From assembly GCA_944321635.1 (NCBI GenBank), contig CALULY010000022.1:1-35747 (forward strand): a stretch of 35,747 bases of DNA. Direction: 5' to 3'. Made by a program: the position numbers and the translations under genes. Below the pieces are notes generated by a model. It searched no databases, was not told where the DNA came from, and saw nothing but the letters and a program-made list of their open reading frames with translations. Below, one piece after another: positions 7,012-14,670 of the stretch (the stretch's first letter is position 1; every line of letters begins with the position of its first letter). Origin of the DNA: an uncultured Bacteroidaceae bacterium (GTDB lineage Bacteria; Bacteroidota; Bacteroidia; Bacteroidales; Bacteroidaceae).

Positions 7012-9460
7012 AATGAAGAAAAGGCTTTTCACAATATTGCTGTCGGTGATGTTCGCTTCGGCAGCGTTTGCATTTGACGGCGGTGTAAAAGGCAAAGTCA
7101 TAGATGCCACAACCGGACAGCCGCTTGAGTTTGTCACAGTGTCCGTCAACGACGCCAACGGCAAGGCAGTCAAGGGAGGAATCTCGGACGCGGGCGGCAA
7201 CTATTCGTTTAACGGGTTGCCCGAGGGGACTTACACGGTCAAGTTTTCTTTCCTCGGATTCAAGCCGTTTGAGAAACAGATAACCATAGACGGCAAATCT
7301 ACTGTCAAAAGTCTCAATGTCAAGTTGGCTGAAGACACCGAAGTCCTCGGCGAGGTTGAGGTCGTAGGACAGAAACCGCAGATGCGATTCGAGATAGACA
7401 AACGCGTGTTCAACGCCGACCAGGCAATCTCGGCAATAGGCGGTTCGGCAAGCGACTTGCTTTCCAACGTGCCATCAATCGATGTGGATACCGAGGGTGA
7501 AATATCCCTGCGAGGCAACAGCAGCGTGACAATCTGGATAAACGGCAAGGACGCGGGACTGACCTCGGACAACCAAGCCGAGATCCTGGAGCAGTTGCCC
7601 GCCGAAAGCATTGACAGGATAGAGGTGATAACCAACCCGTCAGCCAAATATAGTCCGGAGGGCACAGCCGGAATCATCAACATAGTGCTCAAGGAAGACA
7701 CCAAGCCAGGATATTACGGAAGCGTACAAGCACAAGCCGACATACAAGGAGGGGTGCGGGCAAGTGCCAACATCAACTTCACTTCAGGCAAATGGAGCGG
7801 CTATTTCAATGCAGGCTACCGTCACAACCGCCGTGAGAGAGGCGGCTATACTAACCGCGACATGGACGACGGGACGTATCTCGACCAGACAACCGACGGC
7901 CTGAACAAACGCGACAACGGATTTTTCCGAGGTGGATTGAATTACAGGGCAACGGACAAGGATGTGCTTTCGCTCAGCGGGTTCGGCATGGTCGGTGGCG
8001 GAAGCAACGACAACACCATCGACTATCTTTCAAACATCCCGGGCAGTTACACGTCGGCACGGCGACAAACGTTTGGCGACAACAAAATGAGGGGCGGCAA
8101 TGTGATGCTCTCCTATGACAGGAGGTTTGATGAGTTGAAGATGTTGAGCCTCTCGGCAAGCCACAACAGGTGGAACATGATGAATGGTAACGACTACTTC
8201 CAGTGGTCCTACTATCCAGACCACGCCACGCAGTCGTTGCAACGCCAGTCGAGCGACATAAGAAACAGCGGTTGGGAGTTTCAGGCAGACTATTCCAACG
8301 CTTTCAACGACAATCACAAGATCGAAGCTGGTTACAAGGGCGTGTTGCGTGACGAGTCCAGCCCGATAGAGACGTTGAGCGGTACCGGGGTGTCAGACCT
8401 CGCTCAGCAGAGGGACTTGGACAACACATTCAACTACAAGCAAAACGTGCAGGCACTCTACGTCTCCTATTCAGGCAAGGTGGGCAATTTGGGGATGCAG
8501 TTCGGACTGCGCGGCGAATACTCCAAGACAGAGACCTCGTCCCTCTATTGGACCAGCGAGAGAGGTGATGTCAAAGACTACTTTCCAAAGGACAATTTTG
8601 ATTTGTTCCCCAGCGTGTTCCTCTCTTACTCCCTGCCGAAAGGAAACGAATTGCAGGTCAACTACACCCGCAGGATACGCCGTCCGTGGGGCGGGATGCT
8701 CAATTCGTTCACAAACATCACCGACTCGTCCAACATCTCACGCGGCAATCCGGACCTCGACCCGCAGTATTCCAACGCTTTCGAGCTGAATTACATCAAG
8801 AACTGGGAGAAGCACATGCTGTCGGTCTCGACCTATTACCGCTCGACAGATGACGTCTTTGAGCGCATAAACTACATGGATGCCAACAACATCATGAACT
8901 CCACATGGTTCAACGTCACAAAGTCGGTGGCTGCCGGCGCGGAACTGGTGGTCAAGAACAAGCTCTTCGACTTCATCGACCTGACTACTACTATTAATAT
9001 GTATTATTCCAAGCTCAACGGTTTCAACTTCTATATGAGAAGTGTCGATGCCATGATTTCCGGGGAGAGCGAGGAGAGCTTCGCATACGATGCCAAGGTC
9101 ATAGCCAACTTCATGCTGCCCTACGACATTTCCTTGCAGCTCACAGGCAGTTACAGGTCCGGCCAGACGATAGCGCAGGGAACGCGCGAACCGACCTATA
9201 TGCTTGATGCCGGCATCAAGAAATCATTCCTCGACGGCAAGATCAATGTAGCATTGACAGCCCGCGACCTGCTGGATTCACGCCACCGCCACACGATCAC
9301 CTCCGGGGCTGGCTTCTGGCAAGAGAGCGAGTCTTGGCGGCAAGGGCGCAACGTGAGACTGACCATCTCTTACAGTTTCGGCAATATGCGCGGTAAGAAA
9401 AGCGACAACGGGATGGGTGGCGATGACAATATGTCAGGAGAAATATACGAGGAATATTGA
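7004..9460 (+). CDS. TonB-dependent receptor with CarboxypepD_reg-like N-terminal domain
   Basis: An 818-residue outer-membrane receptor. Order of parts: signal peptide (about residues 1-22, ending ASAAFA), a beta-sandwich CarboxypepD_reg-like domain (about 25-115, GKVIDATTGQPLEFVTVSV...GGNYSFNGLPEGTYTVKFS), and a plug domain (about 120-230, with SDLLSNVPSIDVDTEG, LRGNSSVTIWINGK, SIDRIEVITNPSAKYSPEG and AGIINIVLKED). A barrel domain of the outer-membrane beta-barrel family 3 type runs to the C-terminus. It differs from SusC: the gene has no SusD neighbour immediately downstream and is shorter than most SusC proteins. The ATG at 7004 overlaps the nucleosidase stop (7009-7011), and a second in-frame ATG at 7013 is an alternative start. 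The ligand is unknown. Confidence 0.88.
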   Translation: MNEMKKRLFTILLSVMFASAAFAFDGGVKGKVIDATTGQPLEFVTVSVNDANGKAVKGGISDAGGNYSFNGLPEGTYTVKFSFLGFKPFEKQITIDGKSTVKSLNVKLAEDTEVLGEVEVVGQKPQMRFEIDKRVFNADQAISAIGGSASDLLSNVPSIDVDTEGEISLRGNSSVTIWINGKDAGLTSDNQAEILEQLPAESIDRIEVITNPSAKYSPEGTAGIINIVLKEDTKPGYYGSVQAQADIQGGVRASANINFTSGKWSGYFNAGYRHNRRERGGYTNRDMDDGTYLDQTTDGLNKRDNGFFRGGLNYRATDKDVLSLSGFGMVGGGSNDNTIDYLSNIPGSYTSARRQTFGDNKMRGGNVMLSYDRRFDELKMLSLSASHNRWNMMNGNDYFQWSYYPDHATQSLQRQSSDIRNSGWEFQADYSNAFNDNHKIEAGYKGVLRDESSPIETLSGTGVSDLAQQRDLDNTFNYKQNVQALYVSYSGKVGNLGMQFGLRGEYSKTETSSLYWTSERGDVKDYFPKDNFDLFPSVFLSYSLPKGNELQVNYTRRIRRPWGGMLNSFTNITDSSNISRGNPDLDPQYSNAFELNYIKNWEKHMLSVSTYYRSTDDVFERINYMDANNIMNSTWFNVTKSVAAGAELVVKNKLFDFIDLTTTINMYYSKLNGFNFYMRSVDAMISGESEESFAYDAKVIANFMLPYDISLQLTGSYRSGQTIAQGTREPTYMLDAGIKKSFLDGKINVALTARDLLDSRHRHTITSGAGFWQESESWRQGRNVRLTISYSFGNMRGKKSDNGMGGDDNMSGEIYEEY

Positions 9461-9522
9461 ATTGCCACTGACAAATATCGTCTGATTAGTTAAAAAGGCC
9501 GTTCCGCCTATACAAATTGTTC

Positions 9523-9578
9523 AAGTGGCTTGACAAATCTAATAAAATGATTTTGTCAAGTCACTTATCTTATTTTAC
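9523..9578 (+). terminator. Hairpin terminator after the TonB receptor
   Basis: The arms at 9523-9538 (containing GGCTTGACAAA) and 9551-9566 (containing TTTGTCAAGTC) pair over about 16 bp with minor mismatches around a 12-nt AT-rich loop. A T-rich run (ATCTTATTTTACTTT) follows. It lies about 60 bp past the receptor stop. Confidence 0.7.
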
Positions 9579-9696
9579 TTTGCCGCATACCGATTGTGTC
9601 GGTGTGTGCGAGCATTCGTCCACTATCCTTAAATAATACTATGTCAGGCAAGGGCGTGGTGCTGCTAATATGAACAACAATCTAACAAGACCAATT

Positions 9697-11550
9697 ATGG
9701 CAAATGAACATTTAGTCAAAGAGCTGGATCAAGTGGTCGTCCGTTTTTCTGGAGACTCGGGCGATGGGATGCAGCTGGCAGGCAACATTTTCTCTGCCGT
9801 CTCAGCCGTCTTGGGCAATGACATCTCGACATTCCCGGACTATCCCGCCGAAATCAGGGCACCGCAAGGCACGTTGAGCGGTGTCTCAAGCTACCAAATC
9901 CACATCGGGGGCGACAAAGTTTACACTTCGGGCAACAAATGCGACGTGCTTGTCGCAATGAACCCCGCCGCGCTAAAGGTCAACGTCAAAAACATAACCC
10001 CGCAGACAATCATTATCATCGATGCCGACTCGTTCACGGACAAGGATCTGGAGAAGGCACAATACTCCACAAAAGAGCCATTCGCCGAGCTTGGCCTCAA
10101 CAACACCGTCATCGACGCGCCGATAACCGGAATGTGCCGCGCAAGCCTCAAGGACAGCGGCATGGACAACAAGGCAATCCTCAAGTGCAAAAATATGTTT
10201 GCCCTCGGTCTTGTCTGCTGGTTGTTCGACAGACCGCTTGAACACGCGATGCAGATGCTCAACACCAAATTTGCCAAGAAGCCCGACATCGCCACGGCCA
10301 ACATCAAAGTACTGACAGACGGCTACAACTACGGCCACAACATACACGCATCTGTCCCGACATACAGGATTGAATCCAAAGGAGAGAAGCGCAAAGGCAC
10401 CTATCGCGACGTTAATGGCAACGCCGCCACCGCATACGGTCTTGTCGCAGCCGCCGAGAAAGCCGGGTTGCAATTGTTCCTCGGCTCCTACCCCATCACC
10501 CCCGCGACCGACATACTCCATGAACTCGCCAAATTGAAAAACCTCGGTGTCATCACCGTACAGTGCGAAGACGAGATCTCCGGCTGCTGCAATGCCATCG
10601 GCGCATCATTCGGCGGGGCATTGGGCGTGACATCCACGTCAGGTCCCGGCCTTTGCCTCAAAAGCGAAGCCATCAACCTTGCCGTCATCGCCGAGTTGCC
10701 GCTCGTTGTCGTTGACGTGCAACGGTCAGGCCCGTCCACAGGTATGCCTACCAAGAGCGAGCAGACCGACTTGCTGCAAGCCATGTTCGGACGCAACGGC
10801 GAGAGCCCGCTGGTGGTCATTGCCGCCACGTCGCCGACAGACTGCTTTGACTCTGCCTACATGGCGTGCAAGCTGGCGTTGGAACACATGACACCCGTCA
10901 TACTCCTGACCGACGGCTACATAGCCAACGGCTCGGCTGCGTGGAGGATACCGTCACTTGACGAGTACCCGGAAATCCGCCCGCCATACGTCACCCCGGA
11001 GATGCGCGAAGGCTGGAAGCCCTACCACCGCAATCCAGACAATTTCGTCCGCTACTGGGCCGTCCCGGGGACTGAAGGTTTCATGCACCGCCTCGGCGGT
11101 CTGGAGAAAGACTTCTCGACCAGTGCCATCTCTACCGACGCGGTGAACCACCAGAAGATGATCGTCACCCGCCGCAACAAGATAGACAAGGTGGCCGACT
11201 GCATCCCACTCCAGGAGGTACTCGGGGACAAGGACGATGCCGACCTGCTCATCGTGGGCTGGGGAGGCACATTCGGGCATCTCTACGACACGATGCGGAC
11301 GATGCGTGCCGCTGGCAAGAAAGTAGCCCTCGCCCACTTCAAATACATCAACCCGCTGCCCCGCAACACACGCGAACTGCTCTCCAAGTACAAGCGCATA
11401 GTCGTCGCCGAACAGGACATGGGACAGTTTGCCGGCCTCTTGAGGATGCGCGTCCCGGGCGTTGACTTCAAGCAATTCAACAGGATCAAAGGGCAGCCCT
11501 TCAAGGTGAGCCGCCTGGTAGAGGAATTCACTAAAATGATGGAGGAATAA
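9697..11550 (+). CDS. korA: 2-oxoacid:ferredoxin oxidoreductase, alpha subunit (fused gamma-alpha)
   Basis: A 617-residue subunit of a thiamine-diphosphate enzyme that oxidatively decarboxylates a 2-oxoacid (probably 2-oxoglutarate) to the acyl-CoA, reducing ferredoxin. The N-terminal 190 or so residues are the gamma-type domain (VVRFSGDSGDGMQLAGNIF, then FPDYPAEIRAPQGTLSGVSSYQ). The alpha-type pyrimidine-binding domain follows (AYGLVAAAEKAGLQLFLGSYPITPATDILHEL), then the transketolase C-terminal-like domain. The ATG at 9697 fits the family N-terminus better than the in-frame ATG at 9670. korB follows after 2 bp, so the two are cotranscribed. Substrate choice between 2-oxoglutarate and another oxoacid rests on family resemblance, not on a diagnostic residue. 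No clear TAnnTTTG box is visible upstream; TACTTTG near 9576 is one base short. Confidence 0.88.
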   Translation: MANEHLVKELDQVVVRFSGDSGDGMQLAGNIFSAVSAVLGNDISTFPDYPAEIRAPQGTLSGVSSYQIHIGGDKVYTSGNKCDVLVAMNPAALKVNVKNITPQTIIIIDADSFTDKDLEKAQYSTKEPFAELGLNNTVIDAPITGMCRASLKDSGMDNKAILKCKNMFALGLVCWLFDRPLEHAMQMLNTKFAKKPDIATANIKVLTDGYNYGHNIHASVPTYRIESKGEKRKGTYRDVNGNAATAYGLVAAAEKAGLQLFLGSYPITPATDILHELAKLKNLGVITVQCEDEISGCCNAIGASFGGALGVTSTSGPGLCLKSEAINLAVIAELPLVVVDVQRSGPSTGMPTKSEQTDLLQAMFGRNGESPLVVIAATSPTDCFDSAYMACKLALEHMTPVILLTDGYIANGSAAWRIPSLDEYPEIRPPYVTPEMREGWKPYHRNPDNFVRYWAVPGTEGFMHRLGGLEKDFSTSAISTDAVNHQKMIVTRRNKIDKVADCIPLQEVLGDKDDADLLIVGWGGTFGHLYDTMRTMRAAGKKVALAHFKYINPLPRNTRELLSKYKRIVVAEQDMGQFAGLLRMRVPGVDFKQFNRIKGQPFKVSRLVEEFTKMMEE

Positions 11551-11552
11551 TC

Positions 11553-12566
11553 ATGCAAGAGCAACAATATACAGCAAAGGATTTCAAGAGTGACCAGTAC
11601 GTGCGCTGGTGTCCCGGCTGCGGGGACCACGCCCTGTTGAACTCATTGCAGAAGGCCATGGCTGAGCTTGGCATCCCGCCACACATGACAGCCGTCGTCT
11701 CGGGCATCGGATGCTCGTCGCGCCTGCCCTACTACATGAACACCTACGGTTTCCACACCATCCACGGACGTGCTGCGGCGATAGCTTCGGGATTGAAAGT
11801 TGCCAACCCCGCCATCACCGTCTGGCAGATCTCTGGCGACGGCGACGGCCTCGCCATCGGCGGCAACCACTTCATACACGCATTGCGCCGCAACGTCAAC
11901 ATCAACATAGTGCTGCTCAACAACCGCATCTACGGGCTGACCAAAGGGCAGTATTCACCCACATCGCCGCGCGGTTTCGTCTCCAAGTCATCTCCGTACG
12001 GCACGGTCGAAGACCCTTTCCGCCCTGCCGAACTGGCATTCGGGGCGCGTGGACGCTTCTTCGCCCGCTGCGTGGACGTTGACGCCCCCTGCTCAATAGA
12101 AGTGCTCAAGGCATCAGCCCGCCACAAAGGCGCGTCCGTGGTCGAAGTGCTGCAAAACTGCGTCATATTCAACAACGGCTCGCAAAGCGCGCTGGCTACC
12201 AAGGAACTCAGGGCCGAGAACGCCATCTACCTCCAAGCCGGCAAGCCCATGCTCTTCGGCAAAGACCATGACAAAGGCCTCGTGCAAGACGGCTTCGGCC
12301 TCAAGGTCGTGAGACTGGGCGAAAACGGCATCACCGAAAAGGACATCCTCGTCCACGACCCGCACTGCGAGGACAACACTCTGCACATGAAACTGGCATT
12401 GATGGAAGGTCCAGACTTCCCCGTCGCACTCGGCATCATCAGGGACGTGCAAGCTCCCTGCTACGACGAGGCCGTCCGCGAGCAAATCGAGGAAGTAAAG
12501 GCAAAGAAACGCGAGCACACCCTCGAGGACTTCCTCCGCACGGGCGACACGTGGGAGATAAAGTGA
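11553..12566 (+). CDS. korB: 2-oxoacid:ferredoxin oxidoreductase, beta subunit
   Basis: A 337-residue thiamine-diphosphate-binding partner of KorA. It has the N-terminal CPGCGDH motif (Cys20 and Cys23, likely 4Fe-4S ligands together with later Cys residues). The thiamine-diphosphate/Mg motif GDGDGLAIGGNH begins at residue 95 and is followed by NINIVLLNNRIYGLTKGQYSPT, as is characteristic of the family. The length is normal. It starts 2 bp after the korA stop and is followed by a strong terminator, so korAB form a two-gene operon. Neither a separate ferredoxin-like delta subunit nor a ferredoxin gene lies beside them. Confidence 0.92.
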   Translation: MQEQQYTAKDFKSDQYVRWCPGCGDHALLNSLQKAMAELGIPPHMTAVVSGIGCSSRLPYYMNTYGFHTIHGRAAAIASGLKVANPAITVWQISGDGDGLAIGGNHFIHALRRNVNINIVLLNNRIYGLTKGQYSPTSPRGFVSKSSPYGTVEDPFRPAELAFGARGRFFARCVDVDAPCSIEVLKASARHKGASVVEVLQNCVIFNNGSQSALATKELRAENAIYLQAGKPMLFGKDHDKGLVQDGFGLKVVRLGENGITEKDILVHDPHCEDNTLHMKLALMEGPDFPVALGIIRDVQAPCYDEAVREQIEEVKAKKREHTLEDFLRTGDTWEIK

Positions 12567-12587
12567 GCCGCATCATTTGACCCAAAC

Positions 12588-12616
12588 AAAGGCCGGGGCG
12601 CATCCCCGGCCTTTTT
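12588..12616 (+). terminator. Rho-independent terminator of korAB
   Basis: The arms AAAGGCCGGGG (12588-12598) and CCCCGGCCTTT (12604-12614) form a perfect 11-bp stem with a 5-nt loop running into TTTTT, 21 bp after the korB stop. Confidence 0.92.
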
Positions 12617-12754
12617 CGTGCCCGCACGGAGCAAAAAGCATAATCATTGCGCCGCGCCTGCCGCCGTGTGCACCACGCCAGGACAAGCATTGTTTGAGAA
12701 TGCCTGGTACGCGGTAGATATACAAGATGTTGCGTCTCTACGATCACGTTACTT

Positions 12755-12999
12755 GTTTTCTGGGATAGGTCTAATTGGGCAAATAAGACCAATATGGTTA
12801 ATTGAGGCGTGGCGGCGCACCTCTTGCGGGTTGCCAGGACGCAGTAGAGATGCGATTAATCGCGTCTCTACAATGGGCAGAGTGTCGCGTTGAATGTCTG
12901 GGGTGCTGTGAGACGCAACATTTTGCGTCACAGCAATCATGCTGCCGGTTTTCGGGGATAGATCCAATTGGTCTAATAAGACTAACTGGACTAATATGG
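12755..12999. repeat. Degenerate two-copy direct repeat with embedded palindromes
   Basis: The segments 12755-12800 and 12947-12999 are related. Both begin TTTTC-GGGATAG and continue through GGTCTAAT and AATAAGAC-containing text to AATATGG. Between them lies a 28-bp near-perfect palindrome at 12844-12871 (GTAGAGATGCG on the left, CGCGTCTCTAC on the right). Open frames run across this stretch on both strands, but their translations mirror the repeats and look like no protein. It appears to be repeat-derived, non-coding spacer. Confidence 0.65.
12906..12933. repeat. GACGC-type hairpin repeat
   Basis: CTGTGAGACGCAA pairs with TTGCGTCACAG around CATT, with a two-base bulge. The same core (GACGC, then GACATTTT or AACATTTT, then GCGTC) recurs at 13340-13363, and a related half occurs near 12729-12741 (GTTGCGTCTCTAC). 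It is an intergenic repeat rather than a terminator, since no T-run follows. Confidence 0.6.
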
Positions 13000-13122
13000 C
13001 TTGTTGAGGAATGTACGCGTGCGTGCCCCTGCAATCCATCAGGATAGGACTGGGGGCAGAACCGCCGGCATCAGGCCTAAACCCACACTCCTCGGCGGGA
13101 AAAGTCCGTTGCCTCCTAATGA

Positions 13123-13239
13123 AAAGTATATTCAGAAGTTTTGTTTATATATTCAAAAGTTCTGTTTATATAAACAAAAGTTCTGAATATATAAACAGAA
13201 CTTTTGTTTTTACTTTATGTACGGGGGAAACGAACTTTA
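13123..13239. repeat. Palindromic modular repeat, copy 2 (core inverted)
   Basis: The 94-bp core at 13123-13216 has the same plan as copy 1: AAAGT, modules at 13128-13148, 13149-13169, 13170-13190 and 13191-13211, then ACTTT. Its asymmetric ends (TATTC on the left, GTTTT on the right) show that the core lies in the opposite orientation to copies 1 and 3. The 23-bp right-hand flank (13217-13239, ATGTACGGGGGAAACGAACT then TTA) matches copy 3 (25951-25973) at all but one base and is in the same orientation there. Looser similarity to the copy 3 flank seems to continue downstream to about 13330 (GGGCTTGTCCCC-TATCCC). Confidence 0.88.
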
Positions 13240-13339
13240 TGCCCTACCCAATGGAACTTTCCTCGGCGGGCGAGCTGTCTCCAGGTCCGGCCTTGCCGGG
13301 CTTGTCCCCTATCCCATCCGCGATCAGCTGTGCGGCAGT

Positions 13340-13363
13340 AGGGACGCGACATTTTGCGTCCCT
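13340..13363. repeat. GACGC-type hairpin repeat, second copy
   Basis: AGGGACGC and GCGTCCCT flank GACATTTT, giving an 8-bp stem. It shares its core with the hairpin at 12906-12933 and is followed by similar text (TGCAACCATGGTGCCGG against AGCAATCATGCTGCCGG). It lies in non-coding spacer between korAB and the YeiH-type gene. Confidence 0.6.
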
Positions 13364-13485
13364 GCAACCATGGTGCCGGGTTTGTTGGAAATGCCTCTGG
13401 CCTCCAGGCATGACCCGTGGTGCAGCGGCGTGCCTGTTAGCATAACTTTCGTAAAAGGCAAGCGGGGCGGGTTGTTTTATTGTCA

Positions 13486-13493
13486 TACCTTTG
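13486..13493 (+). promoter_or_regulatory. -7 promoter box of the YeiH-type gene
   Basis: A perfect TACCTTTG. Transcription would begin near 13500, giving a leader of about 20 nt before the ATG at 13520. This argues against the much longer open frame that reaches back to 13217 through repeat sequence. No good -33 TTTG is visible. Confidence 0.55.
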
Positions 13494-13519
13494 CGCCCGA
13501 ATTTCAAAAAGACATTGAC

Positions 13520-14554
13520 ATGATGGACGAACAACGGGCAAGCAAACTGCATGGCATCTTGCTCATCACGCTGTTTTCATTCGCGGCATTCTACATCGCC
13601 GAGTTCGAGTTCGTAAAGAGGTTGTCGCTCAGCCCGCTGATTGTGGGCATCGTGCTTGGCATCCTCTATGCCAACAGCCTGCGTGGCAACCTGCCGCAGA
13701 CGTGGGTGCCTGGCATAACGTTCTGCACCAAGACGGTGCTCAGGACGGGCATCGTGCTCTATGGTTTCAGGCTGACGTTCCAGCAGGTGATGGCCATCGG
13801 GCTGCCGGCCATCGTCATCGACACGATCATCGTGGTGATGACCATCGTCATCGGGCTGGTGGTCGGCAAGGCACTGAAGATGGACCGCGACATCACGCTG
13901 CTGACATCGACGGGCAGCGCGATTTGCGGGGCCGCGGCGGTGCTGGGGGCAGAGCCGATAGTTAGGAGCGAGCCGCACAAGACGGCGGTGGCGGTCTCGA
14001 CGGTGGTGATATTCGGGACAATCTCGATGTTCCTCTATCCCGTCCTCTACCGCAGCGGGGTGTTCGACCTCACGCCGGAGCAGATGGGGCTCTACACCGG
14101 CGCGACGCTGCACGAGGTGGCGCACGTGGCGGGGGCAGGCAACGCGATGGGGCAAGCCATCTCAGACCCGGCTGTGATAGTCAAGATGATACGCGTGTTG
14201 CTGCTCGCGCCCGCCTTGCTCGTGATGAGCGTGTTGCTGGCGCGCAGCACGGCGCGGCAATGCGCGGCCGGCGGGACGCGGACTCGGGTGACTGTGCCTT
14301 GGTTTGCGGTGGGATTTGTCCTCGTCATCGGATTCAACTCGCTTGAGCTGCTGCCGCAAGCGATGGTCGATGGCATCAACACGTTTGACACGTTCCTGCT
14401 GACGATGGCAATGACGGCCCTCGGGGCGGAGACGAGCATCGACAAGTTCAAGAAGGCCGGGAGCAAGCCTTTCGTGCTGGCGTTGGCGTTGTATGTGTGG
14501 CTGTTCTTCGGCGGCTACCTGCTGGTCAAGCATCTTGCCCCGCTGCTTGCCTGA
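13520..14554 (+). CDS. YeiH-family putative sulfate-exporter-type membrane protein
   Basis: A 344-residue inner-membrane protein with about ten hydrophobic segments. It matches the family of E. coli YeiH (UPF0324, Cons_hypoth698). Landmarks are LSPLIVGIVLGILYAN, TGIVLYGFRLTFQQV, the conserved TSTGSAICGAAAVLGAEPIV, and TGATLHEVAHVAGAGNAMG with its conserved His residues. The family is annotated as putative sulfate exporters, but the substrate is poorly established. An in-frame open stretch extends upstream to 13217 but runs through the intergenic repeat. The start at 13520 (or the adjacent ATG at 13523) fits the promoter box and the N-terminal hydrophilic MDEQRASK before the first membrane segment. 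It seems to be monocistronic. Confidence 0.85.
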   Translation: MMDEQRASKLHGILLITLFSFAAFYIAEFEFVKRLSLSPLIVGIVLGILYANSLRGNLPQTWVPGITFCTKTVLRTGIVLYGFRLTFQQVMAIGLPAIVIDTIIVVMTIVIGLVVGKALKMDRDITLLTSTGSAICGAAAVLGAEPIVRSEPHKTAVAVSTVVIFGTISMFLYPVLYRSGVFDLTPEQMGLYTGATLHEVAHVAGAGNAMGQAISDPAVIVKMIRVLLLAPALLVMSVLLARSTARQCAAGGTRTRVTVPWFAVGFVLVIGFNSLELLPQAMVDGINTFDTFLLTMAMTALGAETSIDKFKKAGSKPFVLALALYVWLFFGGYLLVKHLAPLLA

Positions 14555-14596
14555 GGCGGGGGCGGGACGCCATACCCGGATAGTGATCTGACACAA

Positions 14597-14638
14597 AGAG
14601 ACCGCGCATGGGGCATTGCCAAACCATGCGCGGTCTCT
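14597..14638. terminator. Bidirectional terminator between the YeiH-type gene and lepA
   Basis: The perfect 15-bp arms AGAGACCGCGCATGG (14597-14611) and its complement (14624-14638) enclose a 12-nt loop. A GTCTTTGTT run follows on the plus strand and a TTTGTG run on the minus strand. It lies between convergent genes. Confidence 0.85.
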
Positions 14639-14670
14639 GTCTTTGTTGGCGCCTTGACACGCGGCGTGCG

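Noticed and set aside
12618-13445. Several open frames on both strands in the spacer after korB
   Set aside because: They translate the palindromic and direct repeats, so matching frames occur on both strands. Composition does not look like protein and no promoter precedes them.
13217-13519. A 101-residue N-terminal extension of the YeiH-type protein
   Set aside because: It reads through the flank of the modular repeat and a hairpin repeat, and the promoter box at 13486-13493 lies inside it.
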